From: Colius striatus | Taxonomy: Eukaryota; Chordata; Aves; Coliiformes; Coliidae | Assembly: GCF_028858725.1 (NCBI RefSeq) | Contig: NC_084769.1 | Location: 6,635,501-6,699,500 of the forward strand | Direction of reading: 5' to 3' | DNA length: 64,000 nucleotides | Shown here: positions 25,669 through 54,097 of the stretch, in pieces | Layout: each line of letters opens with the position of its first letter | Numbering within the stretch: the first letter of the stretch is position 1 | The notes under the pieces: generated by a model | Database searches by the model: none | The model's input: only the letters and a program-made list of their open reading frames with translations | What the model was told of the DNA's origin: nothing | Program-made: the position numbers and the translations under genes

Positions 25669-25950
25669 ACTTTAAAGGCCTCATCTAGAATCTTCCGAAG
25701 ACAAGAAAGACTACAGTTGGTAAAATGTATGACAGAACATTCAAAACTGTTGCAACATGTCTAGATTTGTCATTTATTGGACGTTTGACCAGTCTGAAGC
25801 ATCTTTAACAACTGGTCACACCCCCAAAACTTGAAACTGCTCGAATCATTATTTTCCTGCACTTCAGATATCTGAATGAAACATTGAACCAAATTTCAAT
25901 GTGTTACAAATTATGAATAGCACTAACAGCTGTAAGTGGGAGCTTTTAAA

Positions 25951-26157
25951 CATAGAATGGTTTGGCTTGGAAGGAACCTTCCAGGTCATCCAGTTCCAAC
26001 CCCTCTGCCATGGAAGGGTCACCTTCCCCTAGAGCAGGCTGCTCAAAGCCCCTTCCAACCTGCCCTTGAACACTTCCAGGAATGGGACACCCACAGCCTC
26101 TCTGGGCAACCTGTGCCACTGCCTCATCATCCACAGTGAGGAAAGATCTGCTTCTAA
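25951..26157 (-). mobile_element. CR1 LINE 3'-end fragment
   Basis: Starts with the classic CR1 3' terminus read antisense (catagaatggtttggcttgg), then 'tcatccagttccaacccctc' and 'ctctctgggcaacctgtgcc'. It is a short minus-orientation copy, only 230 bp from a plus-orientation CR1. Confidence 0.9.
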
Positions 26158-26389
26158 GAGCTGCTTTCTTTCACTTTTCACATACTTTAATAATGTAATG
26201 TAAATTCCCTTCAGGTGATTGCATTTTGGAATTTTCCTTGCCTCTACATTTTCAAACATGTATGACCTGCAATTTTTAAAGGAAAGATTACTCTTTTTTA
26301 ATGGTTTTCAAATGAATGCAAATCTAATGAACAATAATATTGTCTATGTAGCAACATATTTAAAGAACAAGTTATCGCTCGTTAATATC
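26158..26389. other. spacer between two inverted CR1 copies
   Basis: AT-rich unique sequence separating oppositely oriented CR1 fragments. No gene is seen. Confidence 0.5.
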
Positions 26390-26703
26390 GAAATGGTGGG
26401 TGTCAGGAGGTTGGGGCATCACTTTTTTTTCTGTTGTATCTAGTGACAAGACAAGGGGTAATGGGAAGAAGCTGGAACACAAAAAGTTCCATTTAAACAA
26501 GGAAAAATTACTGTTGAGGTGAGGGGGTCCTGGCCCAGGCTGCCCAGGGAGGGTGTGGAGGCTCCTTCTTTGGAGGTCTTCAAAACCTGCCTGGATACAT
26601 TCCTGTGTGACCTGATCTAGATGGACCTGTTTTAGCATGGGGGTTGGAGTGGATGATCTCTAAAGGTCTCTTCCAATCGCCCACCATGCTGTGATTCTGT
26701 GAA
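26390..26703 (+). mobile_element. CR1 LINE 3'-end fragment
   Basis: Plus-orientation CR1. It has 'ctggcccaggctgcccaggg', 'ctggatacattcctgtgtga', 'gacctgatctagatggacct' and 'gatgatctctaaaggtctct', ending in the octamer-like gtgattctgtg. No intact frame remains. Confidence 0.9.
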
Positions 26704-27190
26704 AAATATTCCTCAGCTGGCTTGGCAAGTATCATTTCTGACATGCAGTGCCTTACATCTGTTTTTGTTCAAATCCCTTTCCTAGGCTCTGGAAGGACAT
26801 ACATCACATCAGCACACAGTTCCTGTGCAAGGACCAAAGATTCTCCCTGAATTCTTCAGGCAGAACTTCCCAGACTTACAGTAGCTCTGCCATACACCTA
26901 CTCAAAAACAGGCTATTGACCACTGCATTCACAACAGATCCAGAATCTATTTCTTACTGTCATTTCTCTTCACCTACTCCCTTAGCAGCTGTTACCCAGG
27001 AGTGGGAGGAAAACAAAATTACAAGGTGCAAATGGGAAAGAAGAGTACTTGACCTGCCATGCGAAGGCAGCATCAAATCCTTCCAGCTCAAACTCACTGG
27101 AAATAAAAGCACTCATCACCTGTGCACATTCTTGCTTATCAATCATTTGATGAATCCTCTGTTTTGAATATTTGACAGAGACATAAAAAG

Positions 27191-27205
27191 AAAAAAAAAA
27201 AAAAA
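27191..27205 (+). repeat. poly(A) run
   Basis: Fifteen consecutive A residues followed by cacaacacaag. No source retrocopy is recognisable upstream, so it is a simple low-complexity run. Confidence 0.9.
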
Positions 27206-30200
27206 CACAACACAAGCAAGTTGCAATTGCTCCCTTCTTTTTCTGGTTTGCATAAGACACTCCCACCTATAACTGCTCATACACAAGGATGAAGTGTGAG
27301 GGACAGCTTAATAAAGCATGTGCATGTATTCCAATGTACTTCAGGGAAACTGATCCTAAAAGCACAGAGTTTGCAATCAAGACAATGGTATGTTCAGCTG
27401 CAATGACGCAGTGTGCTCAGATATGTTTATATTACATTTAGACAACAGGTTAAAAAAGGTGTTTCTACTAGTGGAAAAAAGTACTGATATGACAACCGGA
27501 GAAGCTGAAGACTAAATAAAAGGTGTGTAATCCCTGTGAAAATAACCAGTGACTAGGACTCCAATAGCTTTTACTGCTCAACTGCTAGCTCCTGCTGCCC
27601 ACTGGAGACCACTGGTGTGGTCAACACAAATGCCTTCCTCCGCTTCACCTTCTACTTCACTAGTTAAGCTAAAAATTGCTGAATGAATAGCTTTGACCAC
27701 TATGTACAAGGACATTAACTGTTATATCCTAATCTGTTAGCAGATGAGCAGTGGTACCTCTGCTCTACCCAGCCCTTTGCTTTCCTCCCAGGCAGTGCAG
27801 TTCCTTCATGGAAACTGACATTTGCCTTCTGAACGTTTCAACCCTGTTCATCTGCAGGAATAGAAGCCACTTAGACACTAAAGTTTAGCCTTCTAAGCAG
27901 CGAATAAAGGTTACAAAACTATACCAGCACTATTGATGGTTCTGTGATAGGAATCTCTCCACATAGCTAAATAAGCCTCTTATTTTTATTACTGATGTGG
28001 TCTCAGTGGCACTAACATTGCTGAGCCAGCCCTGGGTTTTGCATTTGTTTTTAAAGAATCAAGTACAAATAACATTCACGCTGGGAAGAAAACGTTCTTC
28101 CATCTTTGTAATTCATGCTCAAACACAAACAAGATTACTGCTAAAGACAGTATCAGTGCAACAGTGCTTCTCTCCACACATTTTGATGTGGAGGAATCAG
28201 GAACAAATGTTTGGTTTGCTCTCTGCAAACAAGCAATGAGGGAAGATTATGGACTTGCTGATAGCACTGACTTAAAAGTAGCAAACAATGACTGTTCATA
28301 GAATGACTAGGACCAAGAGTGCAGAGATAATTACTTATTACACAAAATGAGCCCAGCTTCAAAATGCTCTTGGGTTTTACACCATATGGAGTATCCTCAA
28401 CAGCTGATTATTTTACATACTTAAAAAAAGCATTCAAACAAAACAGACCTTTAACATTCTCCTCTTAAAGCCATAAAATACCTGCAATTCTTACATCTTT
28501 GTTTCTTTTTCTAACTTCCCAGAACACCACCTTATTGGAAAATCCCTGTCACTGGCTAAGTGTGTACCTAGGTCACTTAGCCCTCATCTCAATGCTTCCT
28601 GAACATCCATACTAACATTTTTCTCCTGGGGTATTCCTTCCAGAGAGTCAGTTTCAATATTCTGCCCAAGGACTTTGATTAAAATTTGTGCAGAATATTT
28701 ACAGAGTTGAACACAACCAGGGCACACTGTCCCAGTAAACACCATATACTTAAAAAGCAAACAGAATGACATATTTGTTGATTAAAAAAAGTAGTCAAAA
28801 CTGCAGGCACTCCACTTCTTTAATAAAGTAAGTCTAAGCGAATAGGCTTTTCATAGCTACCCAAAGAAATGACATACCCTGTAACACTTGCAGGCTCCCA
28901 GTGCTCAGACAGATTCCTACCCTACTGAAGAGGTCCTGCAGTCACCTTAACCAGCACCACAAATATCACCAGTTTAGGGGTCCTGAAGTGGTTACGAGCA
29001 GAATCCATCCTAGTGGATCTACTCAAAACCTTCTAGTTCTACCAACTACGAACTATCTTAGTAAGCATCCGAAACACCTATCCTCCAGATTGCAGGAAGG
29101 AGAGCTGCAGGGTTGAAGTACTCAGAGAGGCAGGGCAGATTGAGCCTTAGCTCCTGGTAACTGGGCAGCATTGAGTCTCAGGAATACCACACTGACAGTT
29201 TAGAACATCTGTGCCCTGCATTTTCACATCTTTAACAGTGCACTCCTCTTCCTGTTTTTCCCCAACCCTGTGAGCGAAAACAGACATCGTGCAGAAGACA
29301 CGTTGTCATTTTTACCCCCTAAATCTTTATGTTGCCTGTCCCCATGTCCTCCCAGAAGCAGAACAGCACTGAAAAGATCTAGAACCATATGTCAGTTAGG
29401 GTAAGATCAAAATCTGAATACAAACATGAATCATTTCTCCTCAGACCTCAGCATCATACCTGTCTATAAATCAGTCATGCTGACTTGTTTGTTTTTGCAA
29501 GGTCTCACACCTTGCAGTGTTCATTACAGCCTGAAGGTATTTTTCTGCATTAGTAGCTTTGAAGTGGCATAAAATCTGTTTCAGCTGATTATGCTGCCAA
29601 ACATTAAGTTATGTTTCTTCAAGTTGAATCTTTATTTCCTGCCTGTCTATTATGAAGTTTTATCCTACTGCCTTTTTTTTTTCTACTACTGAGAAAATAC
29701 TTTTGTTTGATCTCAGTTCTTTCCTCTGGATGAGCATTTGTATTAGAGGAGACAAGACTAATTAAGCAAAAACTTATTGGGGTATTTTTAAGTGTCAGCT
29801 ACCTGCAAAGCAGCATGGAAAGCCTGAGCTCTTATGCTGACAAAAAGCCCAACAGGTTTCATAAACCTCAAGCTACTGATTTTGAACGTAAAATTCATAT
29901 GATGATGTATTTGGATAAATCCCTCACATGTGCCTGGTAGGAGCAGGATAGAACTGAATGACAATATAATGGAGGTATATAGGGGCTCTAAAATACAAAA
30001 ATCAACTCTGAAGCCCACATGCCTTAGAGAATTTACGTTTTTTATCATTTTGCAGATATGTTTTCCAAAGCTAAGACTCAAGGATGAATTAAGGCTCTTG
30101 ACAGTAACTTTGCTTCTCTATATTCCCTACTTACCCCACTGAAGAGCAGCTGGGAGGAAACTGCTTTACAGGGAAGATCCAAGACCCAGGTTATGCCCAA

Positions 30201-30369
30201 ACGATTTCTTATGAAAAAAGTGAATTAATCGGATGCATCTACCTTATTCTCCCTGTTCAAATGAAAACAGAAAACTGAACACTTCTTTGGAGTGTTGGGC
30301 TCTTTCAGATAACAGACAAACCTGGCTCGCCCATGTACACAAATCTATGTTTTTTTAGAAACACTGCAG

Positions 30370-30520
30370 CCTGAATATGCAAATTATAAGAATGTATTAA
30401 TTATCATTAATCATTCCTTCACAAAGACTAGAACTAATTGGAGAAATAATTTGAGAAAATTGAAGTACATGACAGAAAGCATTAAGATTCATTAAGTTTC
30501 AATTCTCTGGTCTGTCAGCC
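30370..30520. promoter_or_regulatory. candidate conserved noncoding element F
   Basis: The block carries gtattaattatcattaatc, gaactaattgg and aaataatttg words close together, with no repeat similarity. A possible homeodomain-type regulatory element; composition is the only support. Confidence 0.2.
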
Positions 30521-31003
30521 TGTCAAAAATAGATGCCTGCTTTTCTGGCATTACTGGTAAAACGTTGCATATTTTCCTGAACCAGTATACAACTTAACCC
30601 TTCTCAGAGTTTGTACTGAGATTAACTATATCTGACAGGAAACATTCTTAAGAGGTACTTTTACACAGAAACATGTCTATTATTTTTAATCAGGGAAACT
30701 GAATTGCTGAAATTTCATTATAAAGCATTTACAGGTTCACCAAGTAATTTGTATTTATTTATATTAATTGAGAGATGCCAGCACACATTCTGAAAAACAA
30801 CACAATAGAAAAATAAGGCATTTGAAGAAAAAGCTGCATTCAAACAGATATCCACAATGCTTCATACCTATACCTCAAACTCACTTTGATCAGAAAAAAA
30901 AAAATGAGACACACAAAAAGTTCTGGGCATTATTCTTCCTAATGATTACAGTCAAGAACATCTGAATATCTACAAAATAACAGTGAAGAGGCATCTCCAA
31001 AGT

Positions 31004-31049
31004 TTGGACTGGATGATCTTAAAGGTCTTTTCCAACTGTAATGATTCTA
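31004..31049 (+). mobile_element. CR1 3'-terminus fragment
   Basis: A solo CR1 tail: 'ttggactggatgatcttaaa' then 'ggtcttttccaactgtaatg' and attcta. It is very short and old, in plus orientation. Confidence 0.65.
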
Positions 31050-34000
31050 AATTTGTCTGTACATAGACACAGAGGCTGCAGCAATTTAAATCAAAGAGCC
31101 AATTAGGCAGCCAGCTTTAGTGAGCACACCTTGCACGTGCTTCCCTCATGCCAGTCCCTACAACAGCAGCAGAGAACAAGACAAGCACATTTTATCTCTT
31201 GCCCTGGGATAATCCTCCTCAGTTAAGTTGCATACACTTTCAATCCAGCATAGTAAGACACAGTCCTGCTGTAAGGGAGAAATGAAGTGTTTTGGTAGTG
31301 TAAGAACTCTGAAAAGAGCAGCTCACTTGCAAGATCTGACAGCGACAAGATGCAAAATGCAATAAATGTATTCCCCCCCCCCCCCCTTTAAAACATATGG
31401 TGTAGGCTTTCTGGAGAACATCACAACACTTAATCTGGGGACTGAGTGCCAATCCTAAGCAAGGTTTGGTCTCTGCTGACCACAGTAGGTAAACATTTTA
31501 GTTGCATGCTTTAGCAACAAGTAGGAAGTTTGTTTTAAAATTCCAAGACTCTACAAACTTAACACAGCTGGCTTAGAAAATTGGGCACATAACACAAAAT
31601 TAGAGCTTACACAAAGTTATCAACTTAAACCTGAAACATTTTAAATAATTGACTTGGCAATTAAGGTTAAAATAGGAAGTTTGCCTGCAGTTAAAGCTTC
31701 TATGCTTTAAGAAGTCACCCTATCAGTTTTTTTGCATAAGCTTCAAAAATTACCTTTCTTAACTGAAATGACTCAGTCAAGTACACAGTGAGAAATGTGG
31801 GAAGTCAAAAACCATAACTTAAAGTGCAGCAAATTGCCTGCATGCTGATCAGCAGCACAAAGTCTGACATACTGCAAGTTATTTTCCACATGACTATCAC
31901 TGCCAACACATGAAACATGCATACATTTGGCAAAGCCCAGATTTTCACTCATTATATACATATCGTTTACTCAAATACGCTACCTGCACAAAAAGATGTT
32001 ATGCTCCTGACTCTATTGAAGATGCAAGACAAATGTTAGTGTCATGTTTTCAGAGGAAGTCCAATCACCCTCTGCTCTGCAAAATGATCATATCACATGC
32101 TGCTACAGCTTTAAGTCTCCTTCAAAATACTTTACCTGAGAACTCAAAACACTCCTGGGTAGTTTCTCTACAAGCCAAGGTCAAGAAAACTCTGCAATTT
32201 TTTTTTCCCGCTGTCCCAAGCCTCAAATCACAAGCTCATTTCTATTATTTATATTTGACTTAGGAGAAACTCAATTTTACACTTGAAGCATCAACTTCAC
32301 ATACTGTTTAAAATATAACTTATTTGACAACCACTGGAATGCCATGTCTAGTCCAAAGCACTCATGGATTGTCACAGCTGAGTCTGGGGTGGTTTATTTG
32401 CCCAGATGCAGTGCTTGCAGTGGCAAAGCAAGTCCTTTGTATCACACATCTGAAATGCTTCATTCCATGTCTGCATTTGCATTTATTCCAGCCTTCTCTA
32501 AGAGAACAAGGAAGGAATCTTCAAAACTGATGATAATAAACCCACACTCCTATAGTGGAATTAAGAGAAACTTTTCAGAAATATAAACTGTTAAATCTAC
32601 TCTTTCACAGCAATTAACAGCATTTCCTCTATTAGCACACTACCCACTGAGCAGTTGTTTATGGTGGAAGCAGTTTGATCATTAATATAATTTACTTAAA
32701 CATAGCAAGTAAAATTTGTAGTGGAGTAGGATTATACTCCATCTTAAATAATGACAGAAGTCATCTAAAACATAGGAAAACATTAAAATGTTTTATTCTT
32801 CCATATAGAACACAACAAAGAATTCAGTAAGTTTATCTAAGTAGAACAGTAAGTTAGGTAAGATCCTAGAATAAGGCAAAAGTTCTCACGGTAATATTAA
32901 GATGCAAGTTGTCATGATTAGTCAATTTCAGCTATGAATTCTGCAGAGGTGGCACAAAGATACGTTTTAATATTTCTCACTTATGATTGCTCAGGCTGCA
33001 CTCTGAAACCCTTTTCTTCTAGTGGCAGTAACAGGGATTGCTTAATCTGGCACTTCTCCATATGACATCAGGGCTGGCAGTTCGGTACAGTGAGAGATGT
33101 ATCAATACCACACAAGATGCATTATTTAAGCTTTCCCTTTTTACAAGGAGAAGGACATACAATGGACCGAGAATTCTCAGAAAGCTGCTAAAAAGTTACT
33201 AGGCATATTTTAGTTAAATCAAGATTCAGACAGATTGACACCACAAAATACTTTTAACGGAAGCATTCATCTAAAACAAGAAAAAGCTTTGGTTTTGTGC
33301 CCAATTTCCACACAAAAGACTATTAGAATTCAGTTTAGAATAGGTGCTTTTTTTAGTCAATACAAATTGAAACCATTTTGCTGAATAATGAAGAAAATTT
33401 TCAAATGACAAGACAAACATCTCAGGAAGAAAGTACTTTTGAAAGACTAAGGATAAAAATATAGTCTTGTAAAAAAGAAATAACAAAGTTTCATGTTCTT
33501 TACCTAAAAGTTGAAGCTCAGTTCAGAAACTTGGACAATAAATTCTTATTACAAGGGTAACCAGTCACATTTCCCTTGGAGGCTACTGTGAAGGTGTAAG
33601 TTACACCACCGTTGATAGAAACTCCACAAGAAACTTTGGGCTGAGTCCCTGTGGAGTAACTTCAGGGAAGTCTGTTTTAAGCAAACATGGAGAATTTTGC
33701 TGTTCTACTTCTAGGAACGTGCAATGTGCTATGTTAAGATATCTGAGACAGTCCTGTATCCTTATTTGTCACCCAAGTCCTCTTAAGGAAGAACTGCAAT
33801 GGCCCACCGTGGCACATTCTTGCTGAAGCCCAGGTAACACCAGACAGGTAACTGTGTGTATGTGTGTGTTCAAGTGGGTGTTCAAGTGGTCTGCATACTC
33901 CTTTACAGAGTAACTTACCTTGACGTTGTTTTCTGGAGTTCAGTGTGGCTCAAGTCAAACACAGTGCAGCATATCAACAGTCTTATATCTTTGCAAAATA

Positions 34001-34544
34001 TCTAGAACATATTACATCCCATCAACTACTCATATAGATGACTACTCCATAGCACTTTTCCCATAAAAAATGCAAGCAACATTCCTGCTGTATGTGGTCA
34101 TTACAAGCCTATGCTCCTTGACAGGAAAAAAAAAAAAATACAGAGTTTTTGATGATAGATTGAAAAAGAAATCAAATCTCTTCAAACCCAGGAAGCCCAT
34201 CTTCATTACCACAGGATCAACTCTTCTTCCCACGGAATGTCAGTTCTGACAGAGTCTGTGTAAAGGCAGTCATTTCTCAGGTAAGCAAGTTATAAGCTGT
34301 TCAGAGCTCCAAGTTATTTCAAAGTGTCAAAATGGAAAAATAACTAAGTTAGTGGAGATCAGAGCAAAACTGCAATAATGATCCTCCCTCCCATCAAAAA
34401 TAAGGCTTCCAAAAGGACAGCAGTGTTATTTTACACTAGATCAATTGACAGCGCTGGTAAAATACCTTTCCCAAAGGAGAGAAGTGAAGGTAGCTATTGT
34501 TAACACATCCAGGAATAAACAGCCCCAAATACAAGCCACACAGA
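31050..34544. other. intergenic sequence downstream of SPOPL
   Basis: AT-rich unique sequence with a 14-C run (31373-31386) and a small TG-rich tandem stretch near 33855-33890. I find no gene. It separates the inferred SPOPL poly(A) site from the rest of the intergenic region. Confidence 0.55.
31373..31386 (+). repeat. poly(C) run
   Basis: Fourteen consecutive C residues in an AT-rich context. Its length is likely to be polymorphic or error-prone in sequencing. Confidence 0.9.
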
Positions 34545-34566
34545 CACACTCTGTATAAGTAACAAC

Positions 34567-34572
34567 TTTATT
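34567..34572 (-). terminator. SPOPL: distal poly(A) signal of SPOPL
   Basis: Minus-strand AATAAA followed within 15-35 nt by a GT-rich element (cagagtgtgtctgtgtgg). This is the textbook arrangement for cleavage at about 34545-34555. Confidence 0.75.
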
Positions 34573-35808
34573 GTAACTTGATGTGCTGAAATGCAAAAAT
34601 ATTTTCAGCAACAAGGTACAAAAAGTATTTCACCATTAACATCAGCTGATAAAAAAAGGCTGGATGGTTTGATACAACTGTTTACATATCTGGATTCTCT
34701 TAATCATTTTTTCCACCCCAAAACAGGTCTAAAGTCATTTCACCGGTTTAATTTCTCAAATAGGACTCATTGATCTTAAGCCTTCAAAAACCAGGTTACA
34801 AATAACAGCGAAGTTCCTTGCAAAACACTTGAAATAGTGAATTCCCTTTTACAAACATAGTCCATTTACTGTAAGCAGAAGCCAAATGATGAGACAAGTC
34901 AGTGTCTTGCTAGCTACCGAGCTACTCTCTGCACTAAAGACACCATCATCACCAGATAAACACGGACAGTGAACGTTCCATCTGTCAATTACCAAAACCA
35001 AAAGAAATCAATTAAGATCAGGAATTGTAACCAGCTGTAAAATTCAGCGAAAGTCAACCCTGATTCCGGTAGCAATACCTCACGTTTGCAATTCACTGTC
35101 TTTTGTGAAACACAGTTTCAAATACTGCACATTGCTTTAGTCTCCCAAGGGAGAAAAACTTTGTCACGAGGATTTAAAAGGATCATGATCTCCATATAGG
35201 TCTTGTACCAACCTTCTGTGCGAAGGGGAACTTCATACTAAATAGTCAACATTTAGAAAAACATCAGAACTAGAGTAACTTGTAAAACTAACTTTGTGTC
35301 CATGATTATTACATTTTGACATACACTTACCTTGTAACAGTAAATATTTTCACATTTTCACAAAAATATACTATTACTCAACTTGTATCTGTAATACTCA
35401 TTCCACCTGTTTTGTGTGGTTTCTACCTCAGTGAAACTGAATTTCGGAAGCAACATGCAATAGAGCTCAAATGGGTAATTTGTAATTTTCCCATCTCAGT
35501 TGTGTATCATATAGCATTGTCTTTCACTTTTAGAAATATCTTTAAAAAAAAGACCTTGTATCCTGTTAGATCTTCCCTTCGTTACAACAGTTTCCTAAAA
35601 AGGCACAATGTGTTCATACTTCTGCATGCAGTAAATGGACTAGGAAACAAGGAGTAGTTATTGAAGCATCTTCCACCCGAAGTATCTCCTTAGGAGAGGT
35701 TCAAATGGAGAAAAAAAATATATATATAACACATAATCGCATTTTAACAGCAAATTGAGTCCTTATTTTTAGAATGTCATTCTTGACAAAAGAATACCGC
35801 ACAGTCAT

Positions 35809-35829
35809 ACACACACGCACACACACACA
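35809..35829. repeat. (AC)n microsatellite in SPOPL 3'UTR
   Basis: Ten AC-type dinucleotides with one ACGC interruption. On the SPOPL transcript it reads as a UG repeat, a type of sequence bound by TDP-43 or CELF proteins in other genes; binding here is not shown. Confidence 0.85.
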
Positions 35830-38005
35830 GGACACATGCAGGGTTCTCCCCAGAAAGGTACGGCAGCAGTGCTTCACATCTGTCCGAGGGAGTAGTGTTG
35901 GCAAGCCAAAAATGTGGCACCTTCATACATCATCTTTCCTAATCTGTATAGAAAACTAAGAAAAACCCCTAAGGTTTCAGCCTGAAAAAAACTGCCCGTT
36001 GTATTAGACAGAAAGCTATGTGCTGCACTCCGAACTGACAAGTGAGGTTTTGAAGGGCAAGCTCTTGAGACGTGGGGAATCAAAACAAGCTACTGACTCC
36101 AAAGGAGGTGGTTGTAATTACCAGCTATCCCATTCCAGTGAGAACACTGCATGCAGTTAATTAAAGAGGAGGTGAATAATTAGTGCACTCACTGAAGAAT
36201 ACAGCAACTGTTTTACCTTTTTCTTAAGAGCCGACAGAAGTTGAAAACACACATAATAAATAAAATCAAATCTAAACAGATCGATTATCGTGGTTTCTCT
36301 TTTTTTCCTGTTAGTGTAATGTATGGTATACACTGCCTGACTTGAAAAGTGGACGCTCTACAATGGAGAGAACATTACAGCACAGTGTCTGACATTTTTT
36401 TTGGTACAAAGTGTGCTATTAAGCTTCTAAAAAGAAAGTTTTCATAAAAGTCCTTAAGCTTTCCATTTGATTACTGTATGTTGTTTAGAACAAGCTGAAC
36501 TGGACAATCATTACAGCATTAAATATTCAAGTCACTTTGTATGTTAGAGCTGCAAGTTTTACCAGTGATGAGTGAGACGATACATAGTCCTAATGCATTA
36601 CACAGTGCAGCAAGAACATCACTATTTCGGAGGGAACAATTACCTTTATATCTTACTGTGAAGAATGCTTATGAGACCTTATTTTAGATAAATATTTTTA
36701 AACTGATAAAAGGATAAATCTCTGTAAATATATAATTTGATGCCTTACGTACTATTAAAGTTTCTGGTTTTACATTTTATCCATCATAAAGATTAAGTTA
36801 GAAGGCAAGAAGAAAATGCATGTTTAGAGGTTATTTTCTTCTTCAAAATGGGACTGGGCATTTGTTTCAATTTCCTTTTGCTAACGGTTTACTAGATGCC
36901 AAAGTATAAAAAACTATATCTTCTTTCCTCTAAAAATTTCCTTCAGAGCAATTCAGATGAATCTCAATGAAATGAGGATGGAGATAGATTTTAAGATAGT
37001 AAACAATCTGAAATTCTTCCTCGCTCCTCCCTGCATAATTCTTTTAATAGGTGAACTAAAACCCTTATGCAAATACATTTATAAATTAAGTGAGATCTCC
37101 CATTTCCCACTGCTAAACCCAAGTCTTCTCAAAAAAGAAATATAGCATATTATCACTATTACAGTAAACTCAATGCAATAACTCAGGAAACATTTAGAGT
37201 GTCCACTACCGTAGACTTTTCCTCCCAATTGTAAACAAAGCTATCAAACACTGAGGATGTTGATATTAAAGCTAAGGTTCATATAATAAAGAACTGGCCC
37301 ATGACAAGCAGTTTACAAATGTTTCATCCTTTTTCACATTATGCAGAATTTCAATACCATCCACAATGCTAGTACAATAACTGAAATGCAAGACTGAGCA
37401 AGTCTGTGCTTGCAAATACCATCTGACATTTCAGGGCAATACTTCTCCCGATGTGTGTGTGCATAACCTCCTTAGGTGTTAATGGATGCCCTGCACATAC
37501 ATCAAGATGGGAAAAATGTCTTCAAAATTTTACCATTCACATGCCTTTTTCAAATAAGCGAAAATATTCTGTCACTTAAATATGAAAGCTTGCAATAGCC
37601 ACCTTCAATTGAGTCTTAGAAAGACATGCCTTTCTCTTCTAACAAAACTAAATCCCATGTGGCTGTGGGCATCTTAAAATGTATCTAAAAAGTTAAGCCA
37701 CAATTACCTGTACCTCATTAATTCATCAAAAGCAAAATATATATGTACCACACGACATACAAAAGTTACACATTAAAAGTGCATATTCGGAATCCATTTG
37801 GCCCATTTCTTCAATTTACATTTGGTCATTCTATGCATCCTTTACTTTTCTAATGTAACCATACACGTGGGATATATTTCTTCCTTATACAATACTACTG
37901 TGTTTTCACATTGAACTCTCCACCTTTTCACAGTCTTTACCTCTCGTTCAGTTCTGCATTAAATGTAAACTAACGATGGACCGTAAAGAAACACAAGCCA
38001 AGAGG

Positions 38006-38011
38006 TTTATT
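38006..38011 (-). terminator. SPOPL: possible proximal poly(A) signal of SPOPL
   Basis: Minus-strand AATAAA about 700 nt after the stop, with a T/G-rich stretch (ttggcttgtgtttc) downstream. It would produce a short-3'UTR isoform alongside the distal site. Confidence 0.5.
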
Positions 38012-38708
38012 CCGTGTTTCTTTTTACCATTTGGACAGCTTTGACACACACACACAATAAGCATTACAAACTGTAATGAAAATACATTTTTTTTGGGCCA
38101 AACCATTGCATATTTGCCCCCCACAATGAAAAATAAATTATGTTCAAAGCAATATATTGCCATAAATAGCCTGTAGGCATTCGCTGAAGGTAAACAGGCT
38201 CTCCCTCTATTCAGCACTTGTCTGGGCTACATTACGTGCCTCTGGTCCAAGTGCTTTGAATGAGAAGCTAGTCAAAACCTTCCAGTTAGCACAGGACCAA
38301 ACTATAATCATTCTTTCTTTTTTTCTTCTGAAAATAATGGAAGATCCCTTTCAAAAAAATTAATCTTCAGTTATCAACTTTACTGCATTATGGAGCTAGT
38401 GCAATCCTGCAGAGCCTAGTCAAAAAGACAAGGCACATTAAAAAATAATAATAAAAAAATCAAGATACATTAGACTATATGGACTAGAGAGTCATTGAAG
38501 ATAATTTAAGGCCTTTCAGTGAATTAATCAGTCTAATTTAAAGCTGAGGATTAAACCATAAATTATCCATCTGAAAAGCAAACAATAGGCTTTTTCAGCT
38601 TCTGTTCTGTGGACAAGGATAACAAAAACTCTTGTTATGGTTTGTGAAAACACCTCTGGACATGGAGGAGTAGAGTCAATTCAATTTCTCTAAAGTTCAT
38701 GGAAGATT

Positions 38709-54039
<15,331 letters not shown>

Positions 54040-54097
54040 TGCCACTTATTGCAAGGTTTATAGTATCAAGATAGCAATCCAAACTTCAGTAATTCTC
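54040..54097 (-). other. SPOPL: SPOPL 5'UTR part of the start exon
   Basis: 58 nt between a good acceptor (gtttattttag, AG 54098-54099) and the ATG. There is no upstream ATG. An acceptor here implies at least one noncoding exon further upstream (to the right). Confidence 0.75.

Larger units (their letters stand above)
26704..31003. other. intergenic sequence
   Basis: I see no gene or recognisable transposon. It includes a 15-A run at 27191-27205 and a TAAT-rich stretch at about 30370-30520. Open frames on both strands are short and lack motifs. Confidence 0.55.
34545..38708 (-). other. SPOPL: probable SPOPL 3'UTR
   Basis: About 4.1 kb of largely repeat-free, AT-rich sequence lies between the SPOPL stop and a strong poly(A) signal at 34567-34572 (minus strand). 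A proximal signal at 38006-38011 would give a short form of about 0.7 kb. The absence of CR1 insertions across the whole stretch fits selective constraint on a long 3'UTR. The extent is inferred. Confidence 0.65.

Noticed and set aside
27191..27205. Poly(A) tail of a processed pseudogene
   Set aside because: No recognisable coding or UTR sequence of a retrocopy upstream and no target-site duplication seen.
31373..31386. Poly(C) run as a functional element
   Set aside because: Simple homopolymer with no partner motif; more likely replication slippage.
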